Positions 37,172 to 44,624 of a stretch of 58,657 bases of DNA are shown piece by piece (the stretch's first letter is position 1; every line of letters begins with the position of its first letter). The notes under the pieces are model-generated. The model did no database searches. It was not told the origin of the DNA and was given only the letters and a program-made list of their open reading frames with translations. The translations under genes were made by a program, and so were the position numbers. This DNA is from a virus: positions 1 to 58,657 of the IMG/VR virus record IMGVR_UViG_3300042691_021605; one strand, given 5' to 3'.

Positions 37172-37938
37172 ATTTCTCTTAATTTATAATTACTAATATC
37201 AAATCCATCTATAAATTCAAGAGTCTTACAACAAATATAATTTTGATAAAATTGTTTTATTCCTTCATGTTCTCCAAAATGATCTATATAACAAGATAAT
37301 ACTTCTCCTGGTTCAATAGGATCTTTTTGAAATCTATTTTCAACAAACTTAATACCTTTACCTGGAATACCTTTAGTATTATTATGAGTTCCTGTAATAA
37401 CAGAACTCCATAATTTATAATCAGCTTCTTGTTTAGTTGAAGTAACCCAAATATTCTTTCTCCAATTATAATGTTCTCCTTCTAATGATAATAAATCTGA
37501 ATCTATTGCACAAATATGGCTATTAGGTAAGTTTAATCTAGTTACATTAACATAATCATCTACTTCAGCTCCATTAGCTTCATATATTCCATGTTTTTCA
37601 ATTAAATAAGTTTTAACAAAATTCCAAAATTTAGGACTTTCTTTAGATCTATTAGATTTATATTCAGGTAAAATTTCTCTTTTATAATCAATAGTTTTTG
37701 TTCCTTTAACAAAACCAATATAATGAGTAAACTCTCCTCTTCTCATAATATCTTTAATAATATTATCAGCAGATTCTTCTAATTCTTGTTCAGTTTTTTC
37801 AATATATTGAAACACCATATTACCAGATTGAGATAATACTTTAACAGGTTTACCATCAGAATCTAAAACTTTATTACCATTAAAAATACTGAAACAAACT
37901 GAGTCCATATCTATGATTGCTATTTTCTCTTTAATCAT
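37165..37938 (-). CDS. 5'-3' exonuclease / flap endonuclease family
   Basis: The 257-aa protein has the metal-binding acid pattern of PIN-like FEN nucleases: IIDMDS (about 8-13), NGAEVDDY (about 136-143) and AIDSDLL (about 158-164). The H3TH DNA-binding motif appears as ITGTHNNTKGIPGKG (about 193-207). It would trim RNA primers and 5' flaps during replication, a job done by the N-terminal domain of bacterial Pol I; the phage polymerase here lacks that domain. It overlaps the RusA-like gene by 4 bases. Confidence 0.85.
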   Translation of the reverse strand: MIKEKIAIIDMDSVCFSIFNGNKVLDSDGKPVKVLSQSGNMVFQYIEKTEQELEESADNIIKDIMRRGEFTHYIGFVKGTKTIDYKREILPEYKSNRSKESPKFWNFVKTYLIEKHGIYEANGAEVDDYVNVTRLNLPNSHICAIDSDLLSLEGEHYNWRKNIWVTSTKQEADYKLWSSVITGTHNNTKGIPGKGIKFVENRFQKDPIEPGEVLSCYIDHFGEHEGIKQFYQNYICCKTLEFIDGFDISNYKLREIW

Positions 37939-38591
37939 AATTCTATAATTTTATTATTAATAAGTTCATAACCTGGTTTATATTTCCAAAATCTAATATA
38001 AAGTTGTCTTTCTTCTGGATTAGTTATAGGAATAAATTCTGAAGATATTTTTCTAATAAAAGTAAGTTTATCATCAACTATTTTACCTAATCTAGTTAAT
38101 AAATCTAATGAGCATTTTTCATAAGCAAAACGAAGGTTGTCAATATCTTGGCTTTGAATTTTCTTATTTCCTTTTTTACCAGTAGTTTTATCATTCATTT
38201 CATCAAAATAAACAAACTCTACTCTTAGAGGATAATCTAATAAATTAAATTTTTTTAATTTGTTAAAGTATTTTAAGAAATCTCCTTTAATAGATTCAAC
38301 TACTTTTAGTCTTGTAAATTCACTTGCAAAACCTGCATAAAAATTATTCCCTTTAATTGGAATAGTTCTTTCAGTACCAACTGTTTGAGTATTTTTAATT
38401 ACTGGTAAATTTGTCTTTTTATCAAATATTACTAATTTAGAACTTTTTAGTCTAAATTCATAATTTGAAGTTTGATATTTTTTAGGTATAGTTTTTCCTT
38501 TTTCATAATAAGTTGCTCTTCTTGCATCAGCTAATTTAGTTCTATTTATGTATTTGTATATTATTGTTTCTTGTAGTAATCTTTCTTTCAT
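37935..38591 (-). CDS. RusA-like Holliday junction resolvase (putative)
   Basis: In the 218-aa protein the C-terminal half carries SQDIDNLRFAYEKC, then LLTRLGKIVDDKLTFI, then a beta strand RQLYIRFW. This D-x-D-N ... DD arrangement is that of RusA-family endonucleases, which resolve branched DNA before packaging. The N-terminal 100 residues are basic and longer than in E. coli RusA (120 aa), so an extra DNA-binding part is possible. Context (exonuclease, metallophosphoesterase) agrees. Confidence is moderate because the match rests on few residues. Confidence 0.55.
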   Translation of the reverse strand: MKERLLQETIIYKYINRTKLADARRATYYEKGKTIPKKYQTSNYEFRLKSSKLVIFDKKTNLPVIKNTQTVGTERTIPIKGNNFYAGFASEFTRLKVVESIKGDFLKYFNKLKKFNLLDYPLRVEFVYFDEMNDKTTGKKGNKKIQSQDIDNLRFAYEKCSLDLLTRLGKIVDDKLTFIRKISSEFIPITNPEERQLYIRFWKYKPGYELINNKIIEL

Positions 38592-38608
38592 TTATAAATA
38601 GAATTTTA

Positions 38609-38683
38609 AAATATACTTGCAGAGCTTTTCACACCTGCATCAAGAGCATGAGCCCTTCTCTATTCTTGAGCTAAAGTATATTT
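38609..38683 (-). ncRNA. Small cloverleaf-like structured RNA candidate
   Basis: AAATATACTT (38609-38618) and AAGTATATTT (38674-38683) form a perfect 10-bp closing helix around unusually GC-rich sequence in the 109-base gap 38592-38700. Read on the minus strand, inside the helix come TA-GCTC...GAG (D-arm-like, at tRNA positions 8-13), a 5-pair arm AAGGG/CTCTT whose loop contains CAT, and an arm GCAGG/TCTGC directly before the closing helix. The last loop is 10 nt and lacks TTCnAnn, so it is not a standard tRNA; no CCA is encoded. A degenerate tRNA or other structured RNA is possible. Confidence 0.4.
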
Positions 38684-38700
38684 ATTTTTTTAAAACTAAA

Positions 38701-38943
38701 TTAAGCGTGAGCCATTTCTCCAGGATGAGTAACAAGAACTTCTTCTGACATATCATCTATTGGATTAATTACATAAGTAGGCTCAACTACTTTTTTACTT
38801 CTAACAGCTTTCATTCCAAAGCCAACTAATACCTCATTCATTTCTTTAGTAGTAATTCCAAACTTTTCAGCCATGAAATCTACATCTTTACCTACACCTC
38901 TGTAAGCAGCTACTGTGCTTTTTTTAATTACAATTGTTGTCAT
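38701..38943 (-). CDS. Small protein of unknown function
   Basis: The 80-aa protein begins with a beta-like TTIVIKKS and continues with a helix-turn-helix-like segment, DFMAEKFGITTKEMNEVLVGF (residues about 23-43), that could read DNA. A negatively charged C terminus ends in HPGEMAHA. Codon use is somewhat richer in GC than the neighbours. It is not recognised; a transcription-factor-like role would be a guess. Confidence 0.55.
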   Translation of the reverse strand: MTTIVIKKSTVAAYRGVGKDVDFMAEKFGITTKEMNEVLVGFGMKAVRSKKVVEPTYVINPIDDMSEEVLVTHPGEMAHA

Positions 38944-38948
38944 ATATT

Positions 38949-39335
38949 TTATTTATTATATTTTGTTTTTAATATTTTCATAATATCATCAACTGATGTA
39001 CTATCTATTGTTGCTAAAATAATATCATTTTTAATATCATTTTTTGAAATTTGTTTTTCAGAAATTTTTATAACTTTTTCAAAACTCCAATCTTCACAAT
39101 AATCTTCAAAGGTATCTGTTCTACGCAAAGTAGCTGCATAACTTTTGTTTAAATTAATTTCAATTTTATCTAACCAAAGATTTTCTTTTAATAATTTAAT
39201 TCCTTTTTCATAATTAGCTTTATATTTAGCTAATTGTTTTATTTTATCAGCTTCAATTTTTTCAGATAATTTCTCTTTAATTTCATTATAAAATTTATCA
39301 GCTAAAGCATCTATTTGTGTTTTATTTAAATTCAT
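38949..39335 (-). CDS. Unknown protein, helical
   Basis: The 128-aa Lys/Ile-rich protein looks largely alpha-helical with coiled-coil periodicity in residues 1-55. No motif is recognised. It overlaps the first member of the YLIK-tailed small-gene island by 4 bases but does not itself carry that tail. Confidence 0.5.
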   Translation of the reverse strand: MNLNKTQIDALADKFYNEIKEKLSEKIEADKIKQLAKYKANYEKGIKLLKENLWLDKIEINLNKSYAATLRRTDTFEDYCEDWSFEKVIKISEKQISKNDIKNDIILATIDSTSVDDIMKILKTKYNK

Positions 39336-39625
39336 TTTATTTTTAATTTCTTTAAATACTTAATTAAATATTTATAATTAGTATCTTTTTTTACTTTAGG
39401 TTCATTACTTATATATCCTTTTGGATAAGATATTATTTCAGCAAATTCACCATTATAATATAAATATCCTTTACCAGTACCAGCATCAATATGTTTACTA
39501 CTATAAATATTATATAATCCTCTTTCTTCATCTAATGTATAAGTACAATTATCATAAGGACTTTTAATAGTAGAACCAAATGGATATCTTTTTTTACATT
39601 CAGCTTGTATTTCTTCAATATTCAT
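39332..39625 (-). CDS. YLIK-tail family small protein (A1)
   Basis: The 97-aa protein pairs with the one at 49044-49319: both show EIQAE/EILIE, R-(Y/F)-P-(F/I)-G-T/S at the N terminus, a YYN/YKN-x-x-(F/W)-AEII core and the C-terminal tail NYKYLIK followed by KK-x-KIK. The body may be a small beta barrel. Function is unknown. It overlaps both neighbours by 4 bases in the island. Confidence 0.6.
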   Translation of the reverse strand: MNIEEIQAECKKRYPFGSTIKSPYDNCTYTLDEERGLYNIYSSKHIDAGTGKGYLYYNGEFAEIISYPKGYISNEPKVKKDTNYKYLIKYLKKLKIK

Positions 39626-40164
39626 TTTATATTTAATTTACTTAAAAAATTAATTAAATATACATAATTATCATAATCTATTATTGTATTTTTTAACACA
39701 TATTTTTTAAATTGATCAAATGTAATTTCAGTATAATTGTTTTTTGGTTGTGTTGTTCCACCTACATAAGTTAAACCTTCATAATAACCATAATATCCCT
39801 GTTTAGCATGAGTATTATCTATTGATGTTTTAAATAATTTATTATTCCAATCATAGTATTCTTGATGTTCCATTTTAATACACCATTTTTCAGGTAATAT
39901 AAAATCATTAAAATCAACATCTTCAAATTGAATAATTGTTTGATTAATATCTTTATGTCTTAAAGGATTAAAATTAGTTCCTGTTTTAGAACACCAAACA
40001 ATATAAGGAAAATCTGGACCTGTAGTAGGATTAAATTCTTCAATTTTAAATGTACTACAATTCCATAAATACTTACCAACTTTTCTTAATTCATATAAAT
40101 CATAACATTGAATAACTAAATCAGGATCATCAATAAATTGTTCTATATTATATTTTTTATTCAT
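39622..40164 (-). CDS. YLIK-tail family protein with WCI and TFDQF modules (B1)
   Basis: The 180-aa protein is the longest of its type. The module LPEKWCIKMEHQEYY (residues about 93-107) is followed by YTEITFDQFKKYVL (about 147-160) and the tail YVYLINFLSKLNIK. The same three blocks recur in the proteins at 40894, 41211 and 45648. The first 85 residues appear to be an extra copy of the body without the tail. Function is unknown. Confidence 0.6.
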   Translation of the reverse strand: MNKKYNIEQFIDDPDLVIQCYDLYELRKVGKYLWNCSTFKIEEFNPTTGPDFPYIVWCSKTGTNFNPLRHKDINQTIIQFEDVDFNDFILPEKWCIKMEHQEYYDWNNKLFKTSIDNTHAKQGYYGYYEGLTYVGGTTQPKNNYTEITFDQFKKYVLKNTIIDYDNYVYLINFLSKLNIK

Positions 40165-40442
40165 TTTATATTTAGTTTATTTAGAAATTTAATTAAGTAG
40201 AATAAGTTTTCTTTTTTAATTTTTTTACTTTTAAATATAATACCTTCTTGTATATTAAATGCTTCTAAAGTTGAAGGTCTAAAATGTTTATAATTATTTC
40301 CTGACCAACCATTTTTTTCACCTTTATCATCTATAAAGTTTTCAATATCTTCTAAATTTTGTGGATTTAAACATTTATAAATTTTACCAAAAGTAAAACA
40401 ATCATAATCTGTAGTATGAAAACATTCATAATATTCTGTCAT
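40161..40442 (-). CDS. YLIK-tail family small protein, different body
   Basis: In this 93-aa protein the body (ECFHTTDYDCFTFGKIYKC at residues 6-24, with three Cys) is unlike the WCI/TFDQF type, yet the tail FYLIKFLNKLNIK is the same. It is thus evidence that the tail is attached to different bodies. Function is unknown. Confidence 0.55.
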   Translation of the reverse strand: MTEYYECFHTTDYDCFTFGKIYKCLNPQNLEDIENFIDDKGEKNGWSGNNYKHFRPSTLEAFNIQEGIIFKSKKIKKENLFYLIKFLNKLNIK

Positions 40443-40444
40443 AA

Positions 40445-40897
40445 TTAACTAAAAAGTTTTTCTAACCAAATATTTAATTCAGGAGAAGTTAATTTGATTA
40501 ATGGTTCTATCTCTTTAACAGGAATAGAACCATTATATCTTACATAACCTCCAGCATTTTTAGTAGCTTTATTAGCTCCAATTCTTAAATCTAATCCAAA
40601 TTCTGTTGCACAATTTTTAAGTAATTTATCTCCTGTATAATTTAAAAAATAATGTGCTCCTCCTGATTTAGTATAATAATTAAAAGATCTTCCTAATTCT
40701 ACATTTATATTAAAAGGTATATGATCAAATCCACATTTACCATTTTTATTATCTACATCAAGAATTATTTGTTTTTCATTTGTAGGACAAATAGCTAAAG
40801 CATAACCTTCAGGAATAGTCCCTTCATAAAATGTATTATCAGGTAATAATGAAAATTTAATTATAGGATGTCCTGATTTTAATAAAAATGATTTCAT
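40445..40897 (-). CDS. Stand-alone AEP PrimPol-type domain protein
   Basis: The 150-aa protein matches the catalytic core of bifunctional primase-polymerases (archaeo-eukaryotic primase superfamily). A DVDNKNGKCGF block (residues about 48-58) gives the D-x-D metal pair. TKSGGAHYFLNY (about 76-87) gives the sxH motif. LDLRIGA...GGYVRYNG (about 102-122) gives the hD motif. The usual C-terminal helicase is absent. The 86-aa protein at 41524 resembles the helical segment that follows such domains in fused proteins. It would make primers or fill gaps, alongside the DnaG-like primase at 46261. It lies inside the small-gene island. Confidence 0.7.
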   Translation of the reverse strand: MKSFLLKSGHPIIKFSLLPDNTFYEGTIPEGYALAICPTNEKQIILDVDNKNGKCGFDHIPFNINVELGRSFNYYTKSGGAHYFLNYTGDKLLKNCATEFGLDLRIGANKATKNAGGYVRYNGSIPVKEIEPLIKLTSPELNIWLEKLFS

Positions 40898-41214
40898 AAT
40901 TTTTCTAATATTTTAATTAAATAAGTATAATCTTTTTTTGTTTTAGGTTCTTTAGATTTTTCATTTAAATCATTTAAAACATATTGTTGAAATTGTTCAA
41001 AAGTAATTTCAATATAATCTTCTCTAATAATAGAACTAAAATCCCAAGATTTTGTATTTTCAATATCTAAATTATAATAAAATAAATTACTATCTAATCC
41101 AGACACATTTATTGTATTTTCTTTATTTTTAGTATCCCATTTAGAAATCCATAAATGAAAATTATAACATCCTCTAATACACCATTTTTCAGGCAAAACA
41201 AATTCTTCTTTCAT
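40894..41214 (-). CDS. YLIK-tail family protein (B2)
   Basis: The 106-aa protein has LPEKWCIRGC at residues 6-15, YIEITFEQFQQYVLND at about 69-84 and the tail YTYLIKILEKL. It is a clear paralogue of the proteins at 39622, 41211 and 45648. The body between the two blocks is highly divergent, as if the ends are constrained and the middle is not. Function is unknown. Confidence 0.6.
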   Translation of the reverse strand: MKEEFVLPEKWCIRGCYNFHLWISKWDTKNKENTINVSGLDSNLFYYNLDIENTKSWDFSSIIREDYIEITFEQFQQYVLNDLNEKSKEPKTKKDYTYLIKILEKL

Positions 41215-41519
41215 ATATTATTTAAAAATTTAATTAAATATTGATAATCTTCTTTAATATGTTCAGTTTTATTTAAGATAAATTCTTTAAATTGATCAAA
41301 TGTAATTTCAATTTTATTTTCAGGTTTATTTATATAAAAAGTCCATTTATCATTTATTAAAAAATAAAAATTATGTTTACTTTTTCCTGACATAGAAGTA
41401 ACACTGTTAGATAATAAATTAGGATTAAATACTTTTGATCTTTTAGAAACACCTATTTCTTCAAAATATTCTCCTAATTCTTCAGAACCTCTTAAACACC
41501 AATTATCAGGAATATTCAT
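41211..41519 (-). CDS. YLIK-tail family protein (B3)
   Basis: The 102-aa protein shows IPDNWCLRGSEELGEYF at residues 3-19, KIEITFDQFKEFILNK at about 72-87 and the tail YQYLIKFLNNI. Gene order and 4-base overlaps are as in the rest of the island. Function is unknown. Confidence 0.6.
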   Translation of the reverse strand: MNIPDNWCLRGSEELGEYFEEIGVSKRSKVFNPNLLSNSVTSMSGKSKHNFYFLINDKWTFYINKPENKIEITFDQFKEFILNKTEHIKEDYQYLIKFLNNI

Positions 41520-41523
41520 TTAA

Positions 41524-41784
41524 TTAAAATTTATATTGCTTTTTAGCTTCTTTTGAAGACCAAAATTTACCATAATTATTTTTTAAACAATATGCAAATA
41601 ATCTATCTATTTCATCTAATATAAATCCATCTTCTTTAATTTCTGGTTGAAGTTCTGCTTCTAATTCTGCTTGTGTTAAACCTAAATGTAAAGCATAACC
41701 TATTATAGTTACACAACTTGTATTTCTTGATCCTTCAACAAAACTTAAACTATTTTCTTTTATAAATTCTCTTATTTTACTCAT
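41524..41784 (-). CDS. Primase-associated helical domain protein (putative)
   Basis: In the 86-aa protein the pattern SFVEGSRNTSCVTIIGYALHLG (split here as SFVEGSRNT and IIGYALHLG), then LDEIDRLFAYCLKNNYG, resembles the helical domain that follows AEP primase cores in phage and plasmid primases, where a GSRN motif precedes a helix bundle. With the PrimPol-type protein at 40445 it would form a split primase. The call is an inference from motif and proximity. Confidence 0.4.
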   Translation of the reverse strand: MSKIREFIKENSLSFVEGSRNTSCVTIIGYALHLGLTQAELEAELQPEIKEDGFILDEIDRLFAYCLKNNYGKFWSSKEAKKQYKF

Positions 41785-41794
41785 ATTTTTAATA

Positions 41795-41980
41795 TTAAAT
41801 ATTACTATAAGGATTATCGCTGATAAACTTATCTAGCTCTTTTTGTGAACTAAATCCTAAAGAACTAAAATGTTCTCCTGATCCAATTCTAGACCATAAG
41901 TCTTTTGTGTTTTTAATTGAGTTATCTGAACCTGAATTCATAGATTTTAACTCATTTAATAATTTTTCAATTTCATTCAT
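41795..41980 (-). CDS. Short protein of unknown function
   Basis: The 61-aa protein has a Leu/Ser-rich N-terminal helix and the segment GSGEHFSSLGFSSQKELDKF. It is located in the overlapping small-gene island (8-base overlap with the next gene), which supports its being real. No motif is recognised. Confidence 0.45.
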   Translation of the reverse strand: MNEIEKLLNELKSMNSGSDNSIKNTKDLWSRIGSGEHFSSLGFSSQKELDKFISDNPYSNI

Positions 41981-42281
41981 TTGTTATTTGTTTTAATAAT
42001 GATTTAAGATGTTCATAATCATCTTTTGTTTGTATTTGAGTTGATAATTTATCTGGATGACCATCTGGTAAAAATTGATCTATAATAGATAAATCTGTAA
42101 TTAAAGAAGAATTATCCCACCAAGTAGTATTAGTTATTTGTGATGTATTATAAAAACCTCTGCTAATTGTATCAGTATGTGCTATTGTTTTTGAATCTAG
42201 CCATCCATTAAATTTAAAATAATAATTATCATCTATATTTGTATTATACCATTTACCTATAATAAAATCTTTTTTATTCAT
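41973..42281 (-). CDS. Small protein with divergent YLIK-like tail
   Basis: The 102-aa protein has an aromatic and Asn-rich body (IIGKWYNTNIDDNYYFKF at residues 7-24) and ends in DDYEHLKSLLKQITNE, a weak version of the island tail. It overlaps the nucleotidyltransferase gene by 1 base. Function is unknown. Confidence 0.5.
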   Translation of the reverse strand: MNKKDFIIGKWYNTNIDDNYYFKFNGWLDSKTIAHTDTISRGFYNTSQITNTTWWDNSSLITDLSIIDQFLPDGHPDKLSTQIQTKDDYEHLKSLLKQITNE

Positions 42282-43033
42282 TAAATTTCTTTAATTTTTT
42301 GTTGTAAAATTAAAAGTGCTTCTTCAGTTATTTCATGTGTAGCTAACCAAGTTTCACAAATCTTTTTTACAATTAAAGTATTTTCTTGTGTAATTTTTAG
42401 TTTTTCATTAAATAATTCAGAAGAAAATATATTTTCAAATGCTTGTAATCTATCAATTAATTCTAAATATTTAATTACTATTTTATCAGTATTATAACCT
42501 CTTTTATGATATTTAAAACATCTTTCTAATTGCCTAAGTATTCGTGAAATAGCCCATAATTCTGTAGAATTAAAAGCAGGATTCCATCTATTATAATCAG
42601 CTATTTTACCAGGATTAGTTGTTAAATCTAAATATTGTTTAGATTTTAAATCATAGCCTTTTGCAATAATATTTAAATCAAAAGTTGAAATAACACTAAA
42701 TATATTAGAACAGTTTTTTTTATAAACTATATTTACATTAATACAAGTATTATATGTAAATTTTAATGTTGTTATACCTGTATGATGTTTATTAAATTGC
42801 TCTCTATTCATAAATTGTTCAGATTTCCATTTTTCCATAGGATCTAGAATAGTAAACATTTTATTATGATAAAGTTCATAAAATAATTTAGTGAATGATT
42901 TTTCTGTATAACAAAATACATCTATATCTTGATGAGAATCTTCAAAATATCCTAAGAAACATGAACCAGTTATACAACCATCAACATCTCTTTCTTGCAT
43001 ATATTTCAATGCTTCTTCAAATTGTTCTTTCAT
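42281..43033 (-). CDS. Nucleotidyltransferase-like protein
   Basis: In the 250-aa protein the motif ITGSCFLGYFEDSHQDIDVF (residues 21-40) is the GS...D-x-D signature of the Pol beta nucleotidyltransferase superfamily, here D36-I-D38. A helical C-terminal half follows. A HEPN-like R-x4-6-H was not found. It could modify an RNA or protein, or a host tRNA, as in MNT-type toxins, but the target is unknown. It is the first gene after a strong terminator, so it needs its own promoter in the 66 bases upstream; none is clear. Confidence 0.6.
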   Translation of the reverse strand: MKEQFEEALKYMQERDVDGCITGSCFLGYFEDSHQDIDVFCYTEKSFTKLFYELYHNKMFTILDPMEKWKSEQFMNREQFNKHHTGITTLKFTYNTCINVNIVYKKNCSNIFSVISTFDLNIIAKGYDLKSKQYLDLTTNPGKIADYNRWNPAFNSTELWAISRILRQLERCFKYHKRGYNTDKIVIKYLELIDRLQAFENIFSSELFNEKLKITQENTLIVKKICETWLATHEITEEALLILQQKIKEI

Positions 43034-43045
43034 AAATGTAAATAA

Positions 43046-43079
43046 AAAACCCTTACTAAACTTAATTAGTAAGGGTTTT
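43046..43079 (-). terminator. Rho-independent terminator after the 162-aa gene
   Basis: AAAACCCTTACTAA (43046-43059) and TTAGTAAGGGTTTT (43066-43079) form a 14-bp perfect stem with a 6-nt loop. On the minus strand the stem is followed by a T-rich run. It ends transcription of 43100-43588 before the nucleotidyltransferase gene. Confidence 0.9.
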
Positions 43080-43099
43080 GTGAATAATTAATTAATTGA

Positions 43100-43588
43100 T
43101 TATCCTAAAAGTTCAATAGTTGATTGAACAGCTGATAGAATCTCAGAAATAGAATAAATTTTATTTAATTTAACTACTCCTTCTGTAAAATATTCTCCTA
43201 CAGTTTCAACATCATTAATTTTATTAAATTGTTGCATGAACTCATTAACTTTAGAAGCACCTTCTTTAGCTGTTTCATAGTTAACAAAATCTAAAGCAAA
43301 TTTAACCATTTCATCATTAACAGCACTTGTAGGTTTAGCTGGTGCAGCTACATAAGAATGACTAGTATCTGCCATAGCAGCTCTTACAGAAGCTTTGATA
43401 GCATCTAAATTATCTACTTTACCTGCTTTAAAAGTTTTACCTGCTGTTGCAGCTGCTAGTCTTACTATGTAATCTGCTGCTCTTTGTTGATTAACAAATT
43501 CTACATGGTTAACTGGTTTACCATCAGTAGATACTAAATAATTTGCTGGGTTTAGTGACAGCTCACTTAATTTTAAAAATGAATTCAT
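43100..43588 (-). CDS. Alanine-rich protein of unknown function, separate transcript
   Basis: The 162-aa protein has a composition unlike its neighbours: many Ala and Val, few runs of Asn/Lys, GC-richer codons. Helical segments dominate (QQRAADYIVRLAAATAGK, residues about 34-51). It is flanked by a strong terminator 21 bases downstream and, upstream, a 94-base gap with (TTTA) repeats and an AGATTA/TAATCT hairpin at 43650-43664. This isolation plus composition suggests an abundantly made protein, possibly DNA-binding; no motif is recognised. Confidence 0.6.
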   Translation of the reverse strand: MNSFLKLSELSLNPANYLVSTDGKPVNHVEFVNQQRAADYIVRLAAATAGKTFKAGKVDNLDAIKASVRAAMADTSHSYVAAPAKPTSAVNDEMVKFALDFVNYETAKEGASKVNEFMQQFNKINDVETVGEYFTEGVVKLNKIYSISEILSAVQSTIELLG

Positions 43589-43682
43589 TTTGTTTTGTTT
43601 TTAATTGTTATTATTTATTTATTTATTTATTTTAATTTATTGCTTCTAAAGATTATTATAATCTACTATAAAAATTTAATTA

Positions 43683-44624
43683 TTAAGATAAAGTTTTAAC
43701 CCAATCAGCTACTTTAGTAGTAGTTTTAGGTTTTAACATTCTACAATATCCTGCTAATTCTGTTGTACTATGAGTATGTAGACTAAATAAGTTTTCTACT
43801 TCAAAATTACAAACTACTTGTCTACTATTAATATAACCTGAAGGGCTATCATTATCTCCAAAACATATAACTGTGTTATATTCTTTCTTCTTATTAATAA
43901 TAGCTGCAAACATTTCACCTTCATTGTTTCTACCAGCTTTTTCAGCTAGTTTAACAAAATCTGTATCAGGAACCTCATCATAATCTACAAAGTAAGTTCT
44001 TCCACCTGTAATTATAACATCAGCATAAAACTTCTTAGACATTAATTTAGCTAAGTGAGTAATTGATACTACAATACTATTAGGAATACTACCAGAAACA
44101 TCTAATATAAGTAAATTCTTCATATTATGTTTAGTGCTTCCAGCTCCAATACTTAATCCTAATTGCTTATTAAAAGCTGTTGGATCAAATTGAACTTCAT
44201 CAACAATATTTACTTGAACAGATTCTTTAATATCATCTAACCATTTAGGTAATATTTTTAGTTCAGATAACTTATCAAAATCAACTATGAACTTTTCTTC
44301 AATAAAAGTTTCAATAGGAATTACTGCATGACCTTCAGCTCCAGCAGTTGTATAAGTTCCTCCTGAATTTAAAGTAACTGTTCTACTAGAAGAAGTTTTA
44401 TAACCTAATCTAGTTAAAATATCTAACCATTGTAATGGCAATTTAGTTCTTAAACAACTTCTATAAATTGTTTGGAACTCTAAATACATTGTGATAAAAG
44501 ACAATTCTTTCTGAGTTCCTATAATATAAGGAATTCCTTTAGGAAGTTGTCTAAAATCATCTTCATTTTCAACTAAGAAGATCGGCGGTAGCTGAACTCT
44601 TCTGCTTGTGATTTTTGTTAACAT
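43683..44624 (-). CDS. VWA-domain protein (partner of MoxR ATPase)
   Basis: In the 313-aa protein LLILDVSGSIPNS (about 172-184) is the D-x-S-x-S metal-ion-dependent adhesion site of a von Willebrand A domain. VIITGGRTYFVDYD and VICFGDND supply later strands and acidic ligands. The gene overlaps the MoxR ATPase gene by 56 bases. MoxR-VWA pairs act as chaperone-like machines that remodel metal-containing or membrane complexes; CobS/CobT-like pairs are known in phages. The client here is unknown. Confidence 0.75.
   Translation of the reverse strand: MLTKITSRRVQLPPIFLVENEDDFRQLPKGIPYIIGTQKELSFITMYLEFQTIYRSCLRTKLPLQWLDILTRLGYKTSSSRTVTLNSGGTYTTAGAEGHAVIPIETFIEEKFIVDFDKLSELKILPKWLDDIKESVQVNIVDEVQFDPTAFNKQLGLSIGAGSTKHNMKNLLILDVSGSIPNSIVVSITHLAKLMSKKFYADVIITGGRTYFVDYDEVPDTDFVKLAEKAGRNNEGEMFAAIINKKKEYNTVICFGDNDSPSGYINSRQVVCNFEVENLFSLHTHSTTELAGYCRMLKPKTTTKVADWVKTLS

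Noticed and set aside
43610-43635. (TTTA)n stretch as a functional repeat
   Set aside because: A short simple repeat is expected by chance in such AT-rich intergenic DNA; mentioned only as part of the leader of the 162-aa gene.
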